From Tritonibacter aquimaris (GTDB lineage: Bacteria > Pseudomonadota > Alphaproteobacteria > Rhodobacterales > Rhodobacteraceae): a DNA stretch of 64,000 nucleotides. The stretch is from positions 620,001 through 684,000 of the forward strand of contig NZ_WIXK01000001.1 of NCBI RefSeq assembly GCF_009617595.1, in the 5' to 3' direction. Shown piece by piece: positions 32,860 through 42,204 of this stretch. The position numbers and the translations under genes were made by a program. The notes under the pieces were generated by a model. The model saw only the letters and a list, made by a program, of their open reading frames with translations. It made no database searches and was not told the origin of the DNA. Each line of letters starts with the position of its first letter. The stretch's first letter is position 1.

Positions 32860-35800
32860 TCAGCGTTCCTCGCGTTCTTCGCGCCGTTGTTGCAGCGATT
32901 TGCGCGGCGGGCGCACTTCACCCGGAGCCAAGGGCGCCTCACGGCGGAAAATCTCACGCAGGAACCCCGGCGCAAGCCCCGACAGCGGGTTGACCGACAC
33001 ATCCGGATCATCGGCAGTGCCGCGCAGATTGAATGCAAACCCGATCAACCCCTCGCCCTTGCGGGTCAACACACTGCCGACGACGTTCAGTGCATAGATC
33101 GGCGACAGCACCCCGCGCATATCCAGACGGCTATTGCGCAGATCATAAACCCCATCCATCGACAGGCCGATTGACGGGCCTACTGCGCTGCTTTTGTGCA
33201 CTTTGATATGGGTTGGCGCGAGCTCAAAATCCGCTTCCACCTTGGTAAAGAGTAACCCGTTGCCGGTCAGTTCGGTCACCAGCCCCACAAGGCTGACCGC
33301 ATTCACCAGCGCCAGCATCGCAGGTGCGCGTTTCACCCGGATGTTTTCTGCCACCACCCGACCGCGGAAAAGTCCAGCGCGCCCGGTGGGTTGCAGCGTC
33401 ATGTCAAACCGGCCCCCTTCGGCGTGGCGCAACACCCCGGCCGAGCGAAACACACCGCCGGCGTTTTCAGCCTGAATACGCATCGCCATGCCCGCAGCCT
33501 GCGGCACCAGCACGCCGTTAATCGGGGTCTGCCCGTTCAGGCGTCCGCGAAACTGCCCGTTGACGCCGCCCGAGGTTTGCACCCGTCCGCGCGCATCCGT
33601 CAGCGCAATGCTGTCGGTAACCTGAATCCGATTGAGCGCAAACTCAATCGGTCCAATCCCAGCGCCGCCAGAGCCGCCGCCAGAAGACCCGCCAGATCCG
33701 CCCAATGTGCCAAATGGCGCGCGGCGCAGATCCAATTGCCCCCCAGTCAGCCGCACCGCTGGCGCTGCCCCGCCGCGCCCTGCCAATGTGGCACTGCCCT
33801 TGAGCCAATTGCCAATGGATAGCGCTGTGAACGTGGCCTCATTCAAACCTCCGCCATCGCGCAAGCTGATCCGACCACGCGCGTTCAACCCTGCGGTTTC
33901 AAGCTCAAGCGCCTCAACCGCGGGGCGCTCGCCCAATGCCACCTTCAGGCGCAGATCGCCGCGCCCATTGGTGGATTTTGCCCAATCGAGCGAGGGAATG
34001 CGCAACCGCACCCCCCGCAAATCAGAGCGCAGCGTTAATTCGGGCACCGCGTCTTTTGGCAGGCTCACCTTGAAATCCGCCTGCCCTTTGCCGCGCACCA
34101 TGCCGCGTGGCAGCCCCACATTAAACGCATCAAGCGCCTCGGGGCTCAGCTCGACCCGACCGGCCACATGATGTTCACCCGCGCCACCTGCCAGCGGCAA
34201 ATACCAACGCGCCGTGGCAGGCACCCCGCTCAGCGCGGCGTCCCCTTGGATGGCAACATAGCTATTGTCACCACTCAGGCTCAGCTCACGGGCGGTTAGG
34301 GTATAGTCTTCTACCAGCGTGTCGCTTTTGACCCCATAGATCGTGCCGGCATAGTGATACTCCACCGCGGAAATCGGCAAATGATCTTTCAAAGGCAGGG
34401 CCAGCGTGCCGGTTGCCTCAACATAGCCCGCGCTCAGATCGGTGCCGAGCCCCGTGTATTTCAGCACCTGCAGCGGCGGCTGATTGAGCATGCTAAGCGC
34501 GGCCTGCACCGCACCTTTGGCGGCAATACGCACCACCGCCGGGCTGCCGCCTTTGACCGAAAGATCCGGGATAATAAACGAAGTGCCCGCCGCATCGAGC
34601 GCGCCACCTTCCGGCGGGGTAACCCGGCCCGCACCAAGGCTTGCCACCAGACGATCGCCGTGAATGGAAAACTGTCCCTGCGCATCGGTCAGATGTGGCA
34701 TCTGTTTCTGATAGCGCACTTCCAGCCCCTGAAACCCAAGGCTAAGCGAAACAAACGGCGGTGCATCGCCCTGGCTGCGCAATGAAATCTGCGCATCCCG
34801 CCCGATGCCCGCCAGTATATTGTCACGCACCCATTGGCGCGCTTTGGGCGGCGCGGTGACCGGCCACAGTTCCTTGACCTGATCCATCGTGGCGTAATCC
34901 ACCGTCCCATCCAACGCATAGGCCCAGCCTTCCGGCCCGGTCCAGATCTCACCGCTCAGATGGGCGGTGCTTTGGCGGTGGGTCACGGTTGCTTCGCCCA
35001 GACGGAAACGGAACGGGTTCAGCTCAAGTTTGAAATCGGTGGTGACACCGGGGAAAGACTGTTCACTGTCATAAAGCTTCAGCGGGTTCAGGCTCAGATC
35101 GGAAAACCGCAGCTGCCCCACCAGATCGGTGAGCTGGCCGTTTTCAATCCCGCTGAGCCGGGCCACCCCCTCCATCTGACCGCTGCCAAGATCCGACGAC
35201 ACCTCAAGCGCGTCAAACTGCAGGATCTGTTCCGCCGGGTAATAGGTGAAATAGCTGCTGGCCCCGTCAAAGCTGACGGGCCGCGCCTGTGGATCTGGCT
35301 GCAATGCGCCGCGACCCACATCAAGATTGGCGGCCACCGGATTGAGCCCGCCCTCGCTGTCCAAACTGCCGCGCACCGAACCCGAAATCGGTGCGCGCAA
35401 AACGTTGAGCCATCCAAGCGCCGGACTTTGCACCGCAATGTCTTCGCTGGCCAGATCAGTAAAAGAGATGCCAAATTCAGCCGCAGTATCACCAATGTCT
35501 GAGGTGTAATTGGCCTCAATCGCGCCCACCGTGTCACCACCACCCAGCACCGAAAACCCGGCCGACAACGCCAGTTCATCGCGGTTGCGATCCATAGTTA
35601 GGAAACCACCGTCCAGGGTCCAGGCGCGATTGATACGCAGATCTTCATAGCGCAGCGAGATCGCCTCAACCTCAACCGCGCGCAACGCGCTCAGCATCGG
35701 CAGGTCAAAATAGGCATCCCATTGTTCAATCAGATCCGGCAGGTTCTGCGCCTGACGCACCGCAGTGCCGCCATCCGCAAGGCTCAGCGCCATCTGCTCA

Positions 35801-36273
35801 CCGTCCTGGCGCAGCGTGGCCAACACCCCGCCAAGATAGATATCCTTGGGCTGGAAGCGGCCGTAAAACAAGCCGCCAAGCGAAATCGCCGCCGCCATAT
35901 CATTGAGCTGCGCCGCCGCCTGCCCATCGGGGTAACGCAGCACCACATCGCGCAGCGCCACCCGCGGACGCAGCCCTTCGTTCAAGATCACCCGCAGCGC
36001 GCCAAATTCAATCGACAGCTCACCCAGCTGCGCCTCAATATGGGCTTCGATCTTTTCACGCGCCCAATCGGGCACATCAATGCTGCGCTCTTTGGAGATA
36101 TAAACAAGCCCGATGCCAAACCCCACAAACAGCACCAGCGCAAAAATTGCACGGCGCAACATGCGGCGTAGCCCCTGGTTGCAGGCCCGACGCCAGGCAG
36201 ACACGCGCAAAGCCTCAGGCGGTGCCGTGCCTTGCGTCACCACCGCATCCGAGCTGGAATTTTCACGCTCCAC
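32860..36273 (-). CDS. Large AsmA-like / DUF3971 envelope protein (YhdP/TamB superfamily)
   Basis: A 1137-residue protein with one N-terminal membrane anchor ([22 protein letters not shown], ~residues 38-60) and a very long beta-rich periplasmic part. The DUF3971 region lies around residues 300-750 and an AsmA-like C-terminal region ([46 protein letters not shown]) near the end. Proteins of this superfamily form hydrophobic bridges that move phospholipid between the inner and outer membranes. The start is GTG (36273), with only a distant AAAGGA. It is probably operonic with queA. Confidence 0.85.
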   Translation of the reverse strand: MERENSSSDAVVTQGTAPPEALRVSAWRRACNQGLRRMLRRAIFALVLFVGFGIGLVYISKERSIDVPDWAREKIEAHIEAQLGELSIEFGALRVILNEGLRPRVALRDVVLRYPDGQAAAQLNDMAAAISLGGLFYGRFQPKDIYLGGVLATLRQDGEQMALSLADGGTAVRQAQNLPDLIEQWDAYFDLPMLSALRAVEVEAISLRYEDLRINRAWTLDGGFLTMDRNRDELALSAGFSVLGGGDTVGAIEANYTSDIGDTAAEFGISFTDLASEDIAVQSPALGWLNVLRAPISGSVRGSLDSEGGLNPVAANLDVGRGALQPDPQARPVSFDGASSYFTYYPAEQILQFDALEVSSDLGSGQMEGVARLSGIENGQLTDLVGQLRFSDLSLNPLKLYDSEQSFPGVTTDFKLELNPFRFRLGEATVTHRQSTAHLSGEIWTGPEGWAYALDGTVDYATMDQVKELWPVTAPPKARQWVRDNILAGIGRDAQISLRSQGDAPPFVSLSLGFQGLEVRYQKQMPHLTDAQGQFSIHGDRLVASLGAGRVTPPEGGALDAAGTSFIIPDLSVKGGSPAVVRIAAKGAVQAALSMLNQPPLQVLKYTGLGTDLSAGYVEATGTLALPLKDHLPISAVEYHYAGTIYGVKSDTLVEDYTLTARELSLSGDNSYVAIQGDAALSGVPATARWYLPLAGGAGEHHVAGRVELSPEALDAFNVGLPRGMVRGKGQADFKVSLPKDAVPELTLRSDLRGVRLRIPSLDWAKSTNGRGDLRLKVALGERPAVEALELETAGLNARGRISLRDGGGLNEATFTALSIGNWLKGSATLAGRGGAAPAVRLTGGQLDLRRAPFGTLGGSGGSSGGGSGGAGIGPIEFALNRIQVTDSIALTDARGRVQTSGGVNGQFRGRLNGQTPINGVLVPQAAGMAMRIQAENAGGVFRSAGVLRHAEGGRFDMTLQPTGRAGLFRGRVVAENIRVKRAPAMLALVNAVSLVGLVTELTGNGLLFTKVEADFELAPTHIKVHKSSAVGPSIGLSMDGVYDLRNSRLDMRGVLSPIYALNVVGSVLTRKGEGLIGFAFNLRGTADDPDVSVNPLSGLAPGFLREIFRREAPLAPGEVRPPRKSLQQRREEREER

Positions 36274-36357
36274 TGCGATCTTTGTTTTCCTTTGCCTGCG
36301 CTGATCTATATCTAGCGGGTCTTGTTTTGAATTACCCTAATCGAGAGACCCAATATT

Positions 36358-36819
36358 ATGCTCAACCCCTCCGATCCAGCCCCGGATTTCACGCTGCCGC
36401 GCGATGGTGCAGATGCAGTGACGCTGTCTGCGCTCAAAGGCCAGAAAGTGGTTTTATTCTTTTATCCACGCGATGATACGCCAGGCTGCACCAAGGAATC
36501 CATCGGATTTTCCCAACATCTGCAAGGCTTCGCCGATGCGGGCACCACGGTATTTGGCATCTCGCGCGACACTTTGGCAAAACACGCTAAATTTACCACC
36601 AAACATGAGCTCACGGTGCCGCTGTTGTCAGATGCCGAAAGCACGGTCTGCGAAGACTATGGCGTCTGGGTTGAGAAAAACATGTATGGGCGCAAAAGCA
36701 TGGGCATTCAGCGCGCAACCTTCCTGATCGACGCTGACGGCAAGATCGCCCGGATCTGGCCCAAAGTAAAAGTCCCCGGCCATGTGGAAGAGGTGCTGGA
36801 GGCTGCACAAGCGCTTTGA
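36358..36819 (+). CDS. bcp: Peroxiredoxin of the Bcp/PrxQ type
   Basis: A 153-residue thiol peroxidase that reduces hydroperoxides. The peroxidatic cysteine lies in YPRDDTPGCTKES, near residue 44. E. coli Bcp has a resolving cysteine five residues later; here that position is not cysteine (TKESIGF), so this is a 1-Cys form unless C97 (STVCEDYG) resolves. Thioredoxin-like fold residues are normal and the C-terminus is complete. Divergent from the AsmA-like gene. GAGAGACCC precedes the ATG. Confidence 0.94.
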   Translation: MLNPSDPAPDFTLPRDGADAVTLSALKGQKVVLFFYPRDDTPGCTKESIGFSQHLQGFADAGTTVFGISRDTLAKHAKFTTKHELTVPLLSDAESTVCEDYGVWVEKNMYGRKSMGIQRATFLIDADGKIARIWPKVKVPGHVEEVLEAAQAL

Positions 36820-36954
36820 ACCTCACCTAAACTCATCGCTTCGCTGCAAATCCCATGTGCTCCCGCCCCTGCGGGTGCGCAAAGCGCCCCCTGGCAGCGT
36901 TGGGCCCGGCGCCCCGCTGACGCGCGGCGCACCACCGCTCAACCTTTGGCGTTT
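36820..36954. other. GC-rich intergenic hairpin region
   Basis: Between bcp and the structured RNA candidate. CCCGC/GCGGG (36862-36875), GCGC-AAA-GCGC (36877-36887) and longer GGGCCCGGCGC-type palindromic stretches fall in sequence. These may include the bcp terminator and resemble a roseobacter palindromic intergenic element, but no second copy was seen in the window. No gene recognised. Confidence 0.4.
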
Positions 36955-37112
36955 GCTCTGGAGCCGCCCATCACCTGTCCCCGATGGGTCAGCGCGCGGG
37001 CTGGGATGCCAGAAAAATCGCCGAGGGGCCCCTTTGGGGATGCGGCTATTTTACTTGCAGCGCAGCCTGTGCGATGGCAGGGGACAGATCAGGTGATGGG
37101 AGGATCCAGAGC
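36955..37112 (+). ncRNA. Rod-shaped structured RNA candidate, 6S-like
   Basis: Folding by eye gives a nearly continuous rod. An 8-bp closing stem (36955-36962 with 37105-37112) is followed by a 4x4 internal loop, an 11-bp stem CCCATCACCTG/CAGGTGATGGG, a bulge, 5 bp TCCCC/GGGGA and an asymmetric bubble. Then come 11 bp CGCGCGGGCTG/CAGCCTGTGCG (two G-U), a loop, AAAAT/ATTTT, GCCG/CGGC and an apical CCCC-TTT-GGGG hairpin. A T-rich tail (TTTTGCTTT) follows the closing stem. The architecture and length (158 nt) match 6S RNA, which binds RNA polymerase, but the sequence was not compared with known 6S. The orientation is inferred from the T-rich tail. A bcp leader or another sRNA class remains possible. 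Confidence 0.55.
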
Positions 37113-37193
37113 TTTTGCTTTGGTGAGCCTTTGATCCTTTTTACTTTTTGTGCCAGCTCACAACAACTTTGCCTTACATTTGCGGATCTTTCG

Positions 37194-38039
37194 ATGACAG
37201 ACACCCCCTCCACTCTTGCTGAAATGGCGCAGGCCGTGCTCACCACGGCGGATGGGCGCGAAAAAACCGCGCTGTCGCATCGCTACGCTTCAAAATGGCG
37301 AGCCGCACGCGCGGGCGATGCGCCTGAAATCGCCATTGGCACCGCCAACCCGCCGCTGCACCCGGCGCGCCCGGACAAACCCGAGCTGCTGAACCCGCGC
37401 GATGTGCCCAAACGCAAACCGGGTTCTGAAGCCGGGCGCAAGGCGCTGATCCACGCGGTCGCCCATATTGAACTCAACGCGGTGGATCTGCATTGGGACA
37501 TCATCGCCCGGTTTTCCCATGTGCCGATGCCCTTGGGGTTTTTCGACGACTGGGTGCAATCCGCCGACGAAGAGAGCAAGCATTTCAATATGATGTGTGA
37601 CTGCCTTGAAGATCTTGGCAGTTTTTACGGCGACCTGCCTGCCCATGCTGGCATGTGGCGCGCCGCCGAAGACACCGCCGATGATCTGATGGGACGGCTT
37701 GCGGTGGTGCCGATGGTGCTGGAGGCGCGCGGCCTTGATGTGACCCCCGGCATGATCAAGATCTTCAAAAACGCCAAACTCGACCGCGTGGTGGACGCGC
37801 TGGAACTCATCTACGCCGAAGAAGTGGGCCATGTGGCCTATGGCGCGAAATGGTTCAACTTCCTTTGTGGGCGCGACAATCTCGACCCAAAGGCGTTGTT
37901 TCATGAGCTGGTGCAAAAATACTTCCGCGGCGCGCTGAAACCACCCTTCAACGAGGAAAAACGCGCCGAAGCGGGTCTGCCGCCAGATTTCTACTGGCCG
38001 CTTGCGGATGAGGTGCGCCCCCTGCCCGGCTGGCAATAA
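37194..38039 (+). CDS. DUF455 family ferritin-like protein
   Basis: A 281-residue protein of the DUF455 family, which has a ferritin-like helical fold. Candidate metal ligands lie in IHAVAHIELNAVDLHWD (~89-105), SADEESKHFNMM (~125) and YAEEVGHVAYG (~215). The N-terminal ~75 residues are Pro-rich. The function is unknown; a di-iron oxidoreductase is inference. The start at 37194 (MTDTPST) is chosen because longer frames read back through the structured RNA. The ribosome binding site is weak. It follows the RNA candidate by 81 bp. Confidence 0.85.
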   Translation: MTDTPSTLAEMAQAVLTTADGREKTALSHRYASKWRAARAGDAPEIAIGTANPPLHPARPDKPELLNPRDVPKRKPGSEAGRKALIHAVAHIELNAVDLHWDIIARFSHVPMPLGFFDDWVQSADEESKHFNMMCDCLEDLGSFYGDLPAHAGMWRAAEDTADDLMGRLAVVPMVLEARGLDVTPGMIKIFKNAKLDRVVDALELIYAEEVGHVAYGAKWFNFLCGRDNLDPKALFHELVQKYFRGALKPPFNEEKRAEAGLPPDFYWPLADEVRPLPGWQ

Positions 38040-38297
38040 AACGCAACATGGTGCCTGCGCGCGCATTGATGCGCAGGGCCGCCAATTCGTGACATCAGCG
38101 AAGACATTGGTGACAGCATCGGCGAAAATTCGCTCAAATTTAGCCGCATTTTTGGTGACTTGCCCTGCTTTTAGGGCTGCACACCACCTGCGACAGCCGA
38201 AACACTTGCTGAATGGCGGCAGTCTAGCTATTTCCTTTCGGCAGTGTGCAGTGGTGAAGCCGCTGCCGCTGGAGGGAATAACAAACGGAGCGCTGGG

Positions 38298-39626
38298 ATG
38301 CGAACTCGTCTTGGCATCAAGATCAACGCCAAATTGGAACGTCACTTCCCCGAACGCCGGGTGTTTGTGAAGTCCGATGACGACACCCGTTTCATTCGCC
38401 TACGCCCTGCCACCCAATTGTTCTGCGCCGCGGGCATCACCGCTGTTGTGACCTGGTCGATTGTCGCCTCGGCGATTGTGATGATGGACAGTATCGGCTC
38501 GGGCAATTTCCGCGAACAGGCCAAACGCGACCAAAGCACCTACCGCGAGCGACTGAATGCGATCTCAGTAGAACGCGATGACCGCTCTGCCGAAGCGCTG
38601 GCGGCACAGAAACGATTTAACGCGGCACTGGCGCAGATCTCGGCGATGCAGTCTGAGCTGCTGGAATCTGAAACCCGCCGCCGTGAGCTGGAAACCGGCA
38701 TCGAGGTGATCCAGACCACGCTGCGCGAAACCATGACTGAACGTGAACGCGCCCGCAAAGCCCTGGCAGAGCTGCGCGAAAGCGCCCAGGAAGGTGGCGC
38801 ACAGTTTGCGGCGGCTGCCCTGCCTGCACAAATGGATTTTGTGGCTGAAGCGCTGTCAGAAACCGCGCAGGAACGCGACCGTATTGAAGCTGATGCACGC
38901 CACGCGCTGGAAGAGCGCGACGCGCTCAAGCTTGAAATCCGCCTGATGGAAGAGCGCAACGACCAGATTTTCCGCCAGCTCGAAGAGGCAATGGCAGTTT
39001 CGGTTGAACCGCTGGACAAGATGTTCCGCCAGGCTGGCATGGCACCGGATAACATTCTGGAACAGGTGCGGCGTGGCTATGATGGCCAGGGTGGCCCGCT
39101 TGAACCGCTTGCCATGTCCACCAGCGGCGCACCGCTGACGGCAGATGCGCTGCGCGCCAATGATCTTTTGGCCAAGATGAGCCAGCTTAACCTGTATCGT
39201 CTGGCGGCGGAACGTGCGCCTTTTGCCGAACCTGTCCGCCCCGGCTCCAGCCGTTTCACGTCAGGCTTTGGCTATCGTCGCCACCCCATTACCGGCGGCC
39301 GCCGCATGCACAGTGGCATCGATCTGGCAGGCCCAACCGGCACCGATATCTATGCCACCGCAGATGGGGTTATCTCCTTTGCGGGCTGGCAGTCCGGCTA
39401 TGGCCGCATTGTCACCATCAAACATGATTTTGGCATTGAAACCCGTTACGCCCATAATTCCAACATCCGCGTCAAGGTAGGCCAAAGGGTCTCGCGCGGG
39501 GATCACATTGCTGATATGGGTAACACCGGACGGTCCACCGGGACCCACCTTCATTATGAGGTACGGGTCAATGGAAAACCAATAAACCCGATGATCTATA
39601 TCAAGGCTGCAAGAAATGTTTTCTAA
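38298..39626 (+). CDS. M23 family murein peptidase with coiled coil
   Basis: A 442-residue envelope protein. A cytoplasmic start is followed by one membrane helix (LFCAAGITAVVTWSIVASAIVMM, ~39-61), a long coiled coil (~75-240, rich in Glu/Arg and Ala), and a C-terminal LytM/M23 domain with zinc ligands in HPITGGRRMHSGIDLA and the HLHYEV motif. It cuts peptidoglycan cross-bridges. The end overlaps the start of the bactofilin gene by 11 bp, so the two are translationally coupled; M23-bactofilin pairs shape cell wall in several bacteria. GGAG precedes the ATG at 38298. Confidence 0.92.
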   Translation: MRTRLGIKINAKLERHFPERRVFVKSDDDTRFIRLRPATQLFCAAGITAVVTWSIVASAIVMMDSIGSGNFREQAKRDQSTYRERLNAISVERDDRSAEALAAQKRFNAALAQISAMQSELLESETRRRELETGIEVIQTTLRETMTERERARKALAELRESAQEGGAQFAAAALPAQMDFVAEALSETAQERDRIEADARHALEERDALKLEIRLMEERNDQIFRQLEEAMAVSVEPLDKMFRQAGMAPDNILEQVRRGYDGQGGPLEPLAMSTSGAPLTADALRANDLLAKMSQLNLYRLAAERAPFAEPVRPGSSRFTSGFGYRRHPITGGRRMHSGIDLAGPTGTDIYATADGVISFAGWQSGYGRIVTIKHDFGIETRYAHNSNIRVKVGQRVSRGDHIADMGNTGRSTGTHLHYEVRVNGKPINPMIYIKAARNVF

Positions 39627-40113
39627 AAGCAAAATCAACGAGCCCGGCGCAAAGGCCGACACCCCAACACCGGCGCCCACTGCGGCCCCTGCTCCGACGG
39701 CACCAGTTGCCCCCAGCAGCGACTTCAAAGCCAGCAGCGCCGCCAAGCCAAAACCGGCTGCCTCACTCTTGAGCTCAGACCTGCACATCACCGGCAATCT
39801 GAAAACCAGCGGTGACATCCAGGTTGAAGGCACCGTGGAAGGTGACATCCGCGCCCATCTGCTGACCATCGGCGAAAGCGCCACCATCAAAGGCGAAGTC
39901 ACTGCTGATGACGTGGTGATCAACGGCCGTATCGTTGGTCGCGTGCGTGGCCTGAAAGTGCGCCTCACCGCCACCGCGCGTGTCGAAGGTGACATCATTC
40001 ACAAAACCATCGCAATCGAGAGCGGCGCCCATTTTGAAGGCTCCGTTCAGCGTCAGGACGATCCGCTGAACCCGGGCAAAGCAGCACCAAAAGCGGCCCC
40101 AGTTCAGGGCTAA
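39616..40113 (+). CDS. Bactofilin
   Basis: A 165-residue cytoskeletal protein. The central bactofilin beta-helix domain (~residues 55-140) shows regular repeats: GNLKTSGDIQVEGTVEGDI, GEVTADDVVINGRIVGRV and ATARVEGDIIHKTIAIESGA. Pro/Ala-rich tails flank it. Bactofilins polymerise without nucleotide and recruit wall enzymes. Coupled to the M23 peptidase by an 11-bp overlap. A terminator follows. Confidence 0.94.
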   Translation: MFSKSKINEPGAKADTPTPAPTAAPAPTAPVAPSSDFKASSAAKPKPAASLLSSDLHITGNLKTSGDIQVEGTVEGDIRAHLLTIGESATIKGEVTADDVVINGRIVGRVRGLKVRLTATARVEGDIIHKTIAIESGAHFEGSVQRQDDPLNPGKAAPKAAPVQG

Positions 40114-40142
40114 GGCCGACACACAAGCCGATCACAATACTC

Positions 40143-40168
40143 AAAGCCCCGGTCTTGATCGGGGCTTT
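40143..40168 (+). terminator. Terminator of the M23-bactofilin operon
   Basis: AAAGCCCCG and CGGGGCTTT form a 9-bp stem around 8 bases, followed by GTCGTGTTTTCC. Upstream of the AT-rich RTX promoter region. Confidence 0.78.
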
Positions 40169-40297
40169 GTCGTGTTTTCCACCTCCATTTTTCTATCTCC
40201 ATATTTGTATTTTTCGTGTTGCTCGCCTTTGAATATGTTGCAAACCACCTAGGGTGGATTTAGTGAAAGTTAATATTACTTTTGCGAGGATTTTCCG

Positions 40298-41656
40298 TTG
40301 GCCAATATAACGTTCAGACCCTTTAACGATAATTTTGATATTGAAGACGTCCGCACCGCGCTCGCGTTTCTGTGGGAAAGCTCTCAGGTAGATGAGATCG
40401 GAACAGACACACTAATCACCATTCGATACATCGGCACCACTTACGAAGATCTCGCTGACATATACATCGAGTTTTACGGCGATTTTAGCTCTGATAACTT
40501 CGAAGACTGGCAAATCGACCGCGTTGAAATGGGTCAGGGTACTGAAGTTGTTCTGACACTGGATGAGCTGTCGATCAACGGCCCTGAAGTTGGTGCGCAG
40601 GATGGGGACAACCTGCTCAGCTTCCTTATGTCTGGCAATGACACCATCACCACAGAAACCAACTTCGCTGATGCTGTCGTTGAAGGATACGATGGCGATG
40701 ATCGTTTTGCTATGGCATCGTCTGGCTTGCATGTTGCTGGCGGTCGCGGCCAGGACACGGCGGTGTTTGATTTCGGAGTGCGCGACGCAACGATACAGGC
40801 AGAAACTGTAAGACCCGAGGGCGAAACGCAAGAATTTCATATCCTGCGCGTAACCAATAGTGATGACACCGAATATACGCTCTATGAGATCGAAGCGACA
40901 GAGTTCAACGGTGAACGCTATGAAATCACAGGCGGTTCTGCTGACAGTGACCTACTCACTGGCTCCCCCAATACCCGCGATCTGATCGCTGGGGCTGGCG
41001 GAAACGATACTATTCTGGGCGGCAACGGCGCAGACCTGTTGATCGGCGAAGGCGGCGACGACACCATCCTGGGCGGCAATGGAAGAGATTTCATCCAAGC
41101 CGGCACAGATAATGATATGGTACGCGGCGGTAACGGCGCCGATCGCATTCTGGGCAATGAAGGTAATGACGTACTGCGCGGTGGGTTTGGCCGCGACACG
41201 CTGAATGGTGGCGAAGGCAACGACCGGATCTATGGCGGCAAAGGGTTTGACCTACTGAATGGCAGCCGCGGCAATGACCGCCTGTTTGGCGAAGCGCGCA
41301 ACGACACGCTGCGGGGCCAACTTGGTGACGACAGCCTGTTTGGTGGCTCGGGCAACGATATGCTGTTTGGCGGTCAGGGCAATGATCTTCTGCGTGGCGG
41401 TGCCGGTAACGACTTTTTCAATGGCGGCGCAGGTGACGATGTCTTTGTCTTTACATCAGGAAATGGCGACGATCGCATCGTTAATTTTGCCGCGGGTGAG
41501 GACACCATCCGCATCCAGGATGGAGCGGATTCACTTGAAGACCTCAGCTTTGAAACCCTGGGCGATGACGTTCTGGTCAGCTTCTCCGATGTGACCATTC
41601 TGGTCCAGGATGTTGAACTGAACGCGCTGCAGGATGCGGACAACTTCCTGTTCTGA
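40298..41656 (+). CDS. RTX calcium-binding protein, copy 1
   Basis: A 452-residue secreted protein, probably exported by a type I secretion system. The N-terminal ~215 residues are unique, acidic and beta-rich. Residues ~220-400 hold about 16 GGxGxDxLx-type RTX nonapeptides that bind calcium after export. The last ~60 residues end with an acidic segment and FLF, a typical secretion tail. The start is TTG at 40298 behind AGGA. No transporter (HlyB/HlyD-like) gene is in the window. The last ~205 residues are nearly identical to copy 2. The leader is AT-rich, unlike neighbours. Confidence 0.88.
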   Translation: MANITFRPFNDNFDIEDVRTALAFLWESSQVDEIGTDTLITIRYIGTTYEDLADIYIEFYGDFSSDNFEDWQIDRVEMGQGTEVVLTLDELSINGPEVGAQDGDNLLSFLMSGNDTITTETNFADAVVEGYDGDDRFAMASSGLHVAGGRGQDTAVFDFGVRDATIQAETVRPEGETQEFHILRVTNSDDTEYTLYEIEATEFNGERYEITGGSADSDLLTGSPNTRDLIAGAGGNDTILGGNGADLLIGEGGDDTILGGNGRDFIQAGTDNDMVRGGNGADRILGNEGNDVLRGGFGRDTLNGGEGNDRIYGGKGFDLLNGSRGNDRLFGEARNDTLRGQLGDDSLFGGSGNDMLFGGQGNDLLRGGAGNDFFNGGAGDDVFVFTSGNGDDRIVNFAAGEDTIRIQDGADSLEDLSFETLGDDVLVSFSDVTILVQDVELNALQDADNFLF

Positions 41657-41692
41657 TCTGGCCACCCTGCCCCGATCAATACTAGCTACAGC

Positions 41693-41722
41693 AAAGGCGG
41701 CATTCGGTGCCGCCTTTATCTT
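41693..41722 (+). terminator. Terminator of RTX copy 1
   Basis: AAAGGCGGC and GCCGCCTTT form a perfect stem around 7 bases, followed by ATCTTTTT. An identical copy lies at 43558-43587. Confidence 0.85.
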
Positions 41723-41798
41723 TTTATAAATACTCAAATCCAACGCAGGCCAAACAGGCAGGCAAAGGTGCATAGCCGCAGCTGCGCGCAACAAAAAA

Positions 41799-41824
41799 CC
41801 ACGCGAAGACAGATCTCCGCGTGG
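41799..41824 (-). terminator. Minus-strand terminator copy 1
   Basis: CCACGCG and CGCGTGG (7 bp) followed by TTTTTTG on the minus strand. It is a copy of the cyclophilin terminator at 43664-43689 and here follows only a cyclophilin fragment. Confidence 0.78.
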
Positions 41825-41847
41825 CTCTATCAGGCAAAGCGATCCGT

Positions 41848-42075
41848 TTACTCGGTCGCTGCATCCTCGATCACAGTGACCTTGCTCATCCGGTCCGGCG
41901 CACCGATGACCGCGCCATTGGGGCCACGGCCACGTTTGATCGCATCAACCACATCCATGCCTTCGGTGACTTCGCCCACAACGGTATATTGACCGTTAAG
42001 GAAATAGCCCGCGTCAAACATGATGAAGAACTGCGAATTGCCGCTATTTGGGTTTTGCGAACGCGCCATGCCAAC
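41848..42075 (-). pseudogene. 3' fragment of the periplasmic cyclophilin gene
   Basis: About 76 codons identical to the C-terminal part (from MARSQNPNSGNSQFF to the stop) of the intact gene at 43713-44276, with one silent base change. The homology stops abruptly at 42075; upstream sequence is unrelated, and no start codon or signal peptide is present. It is the left product of the repeat described at 41037-42075. Not expected to make a functional isomerase. Confidence 0.88.
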
Positions 42076-42204
42076 AACGCTGCTACACATGCAGAGATGC
42101 AACTAAACCACCCCAAACCGTTCTCACCCTGCTTGCAAATTTACTAAACCTTAACCATTACACTTTTGAGCAAAGTTTTTTGAAAATATTTCAGGAATAC
42201 GAAT

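Larger units (their letters stand above)
41037..42075. repeat. 1.04-kb direct repeat, left copy
   Basis: Matches 42902-43940 at an offset of 1865 bp. It covers the RTX C-terminal repeats, the stop, both terminators and the 3' part of the periplasmic cyclophilin gene. By eye only about 13 bases differ, of which 12 lie in the first ~260 bp; the last ~780 bp have one difference. Confidence 0.9.

Noticed and set aside
42151-42158. TTAACCAT, a CtrA-like half-site upstream of RTX copy 2
   Set aside because: An 8-mer is expected by chance about twice in a window of this size; no second half-site.
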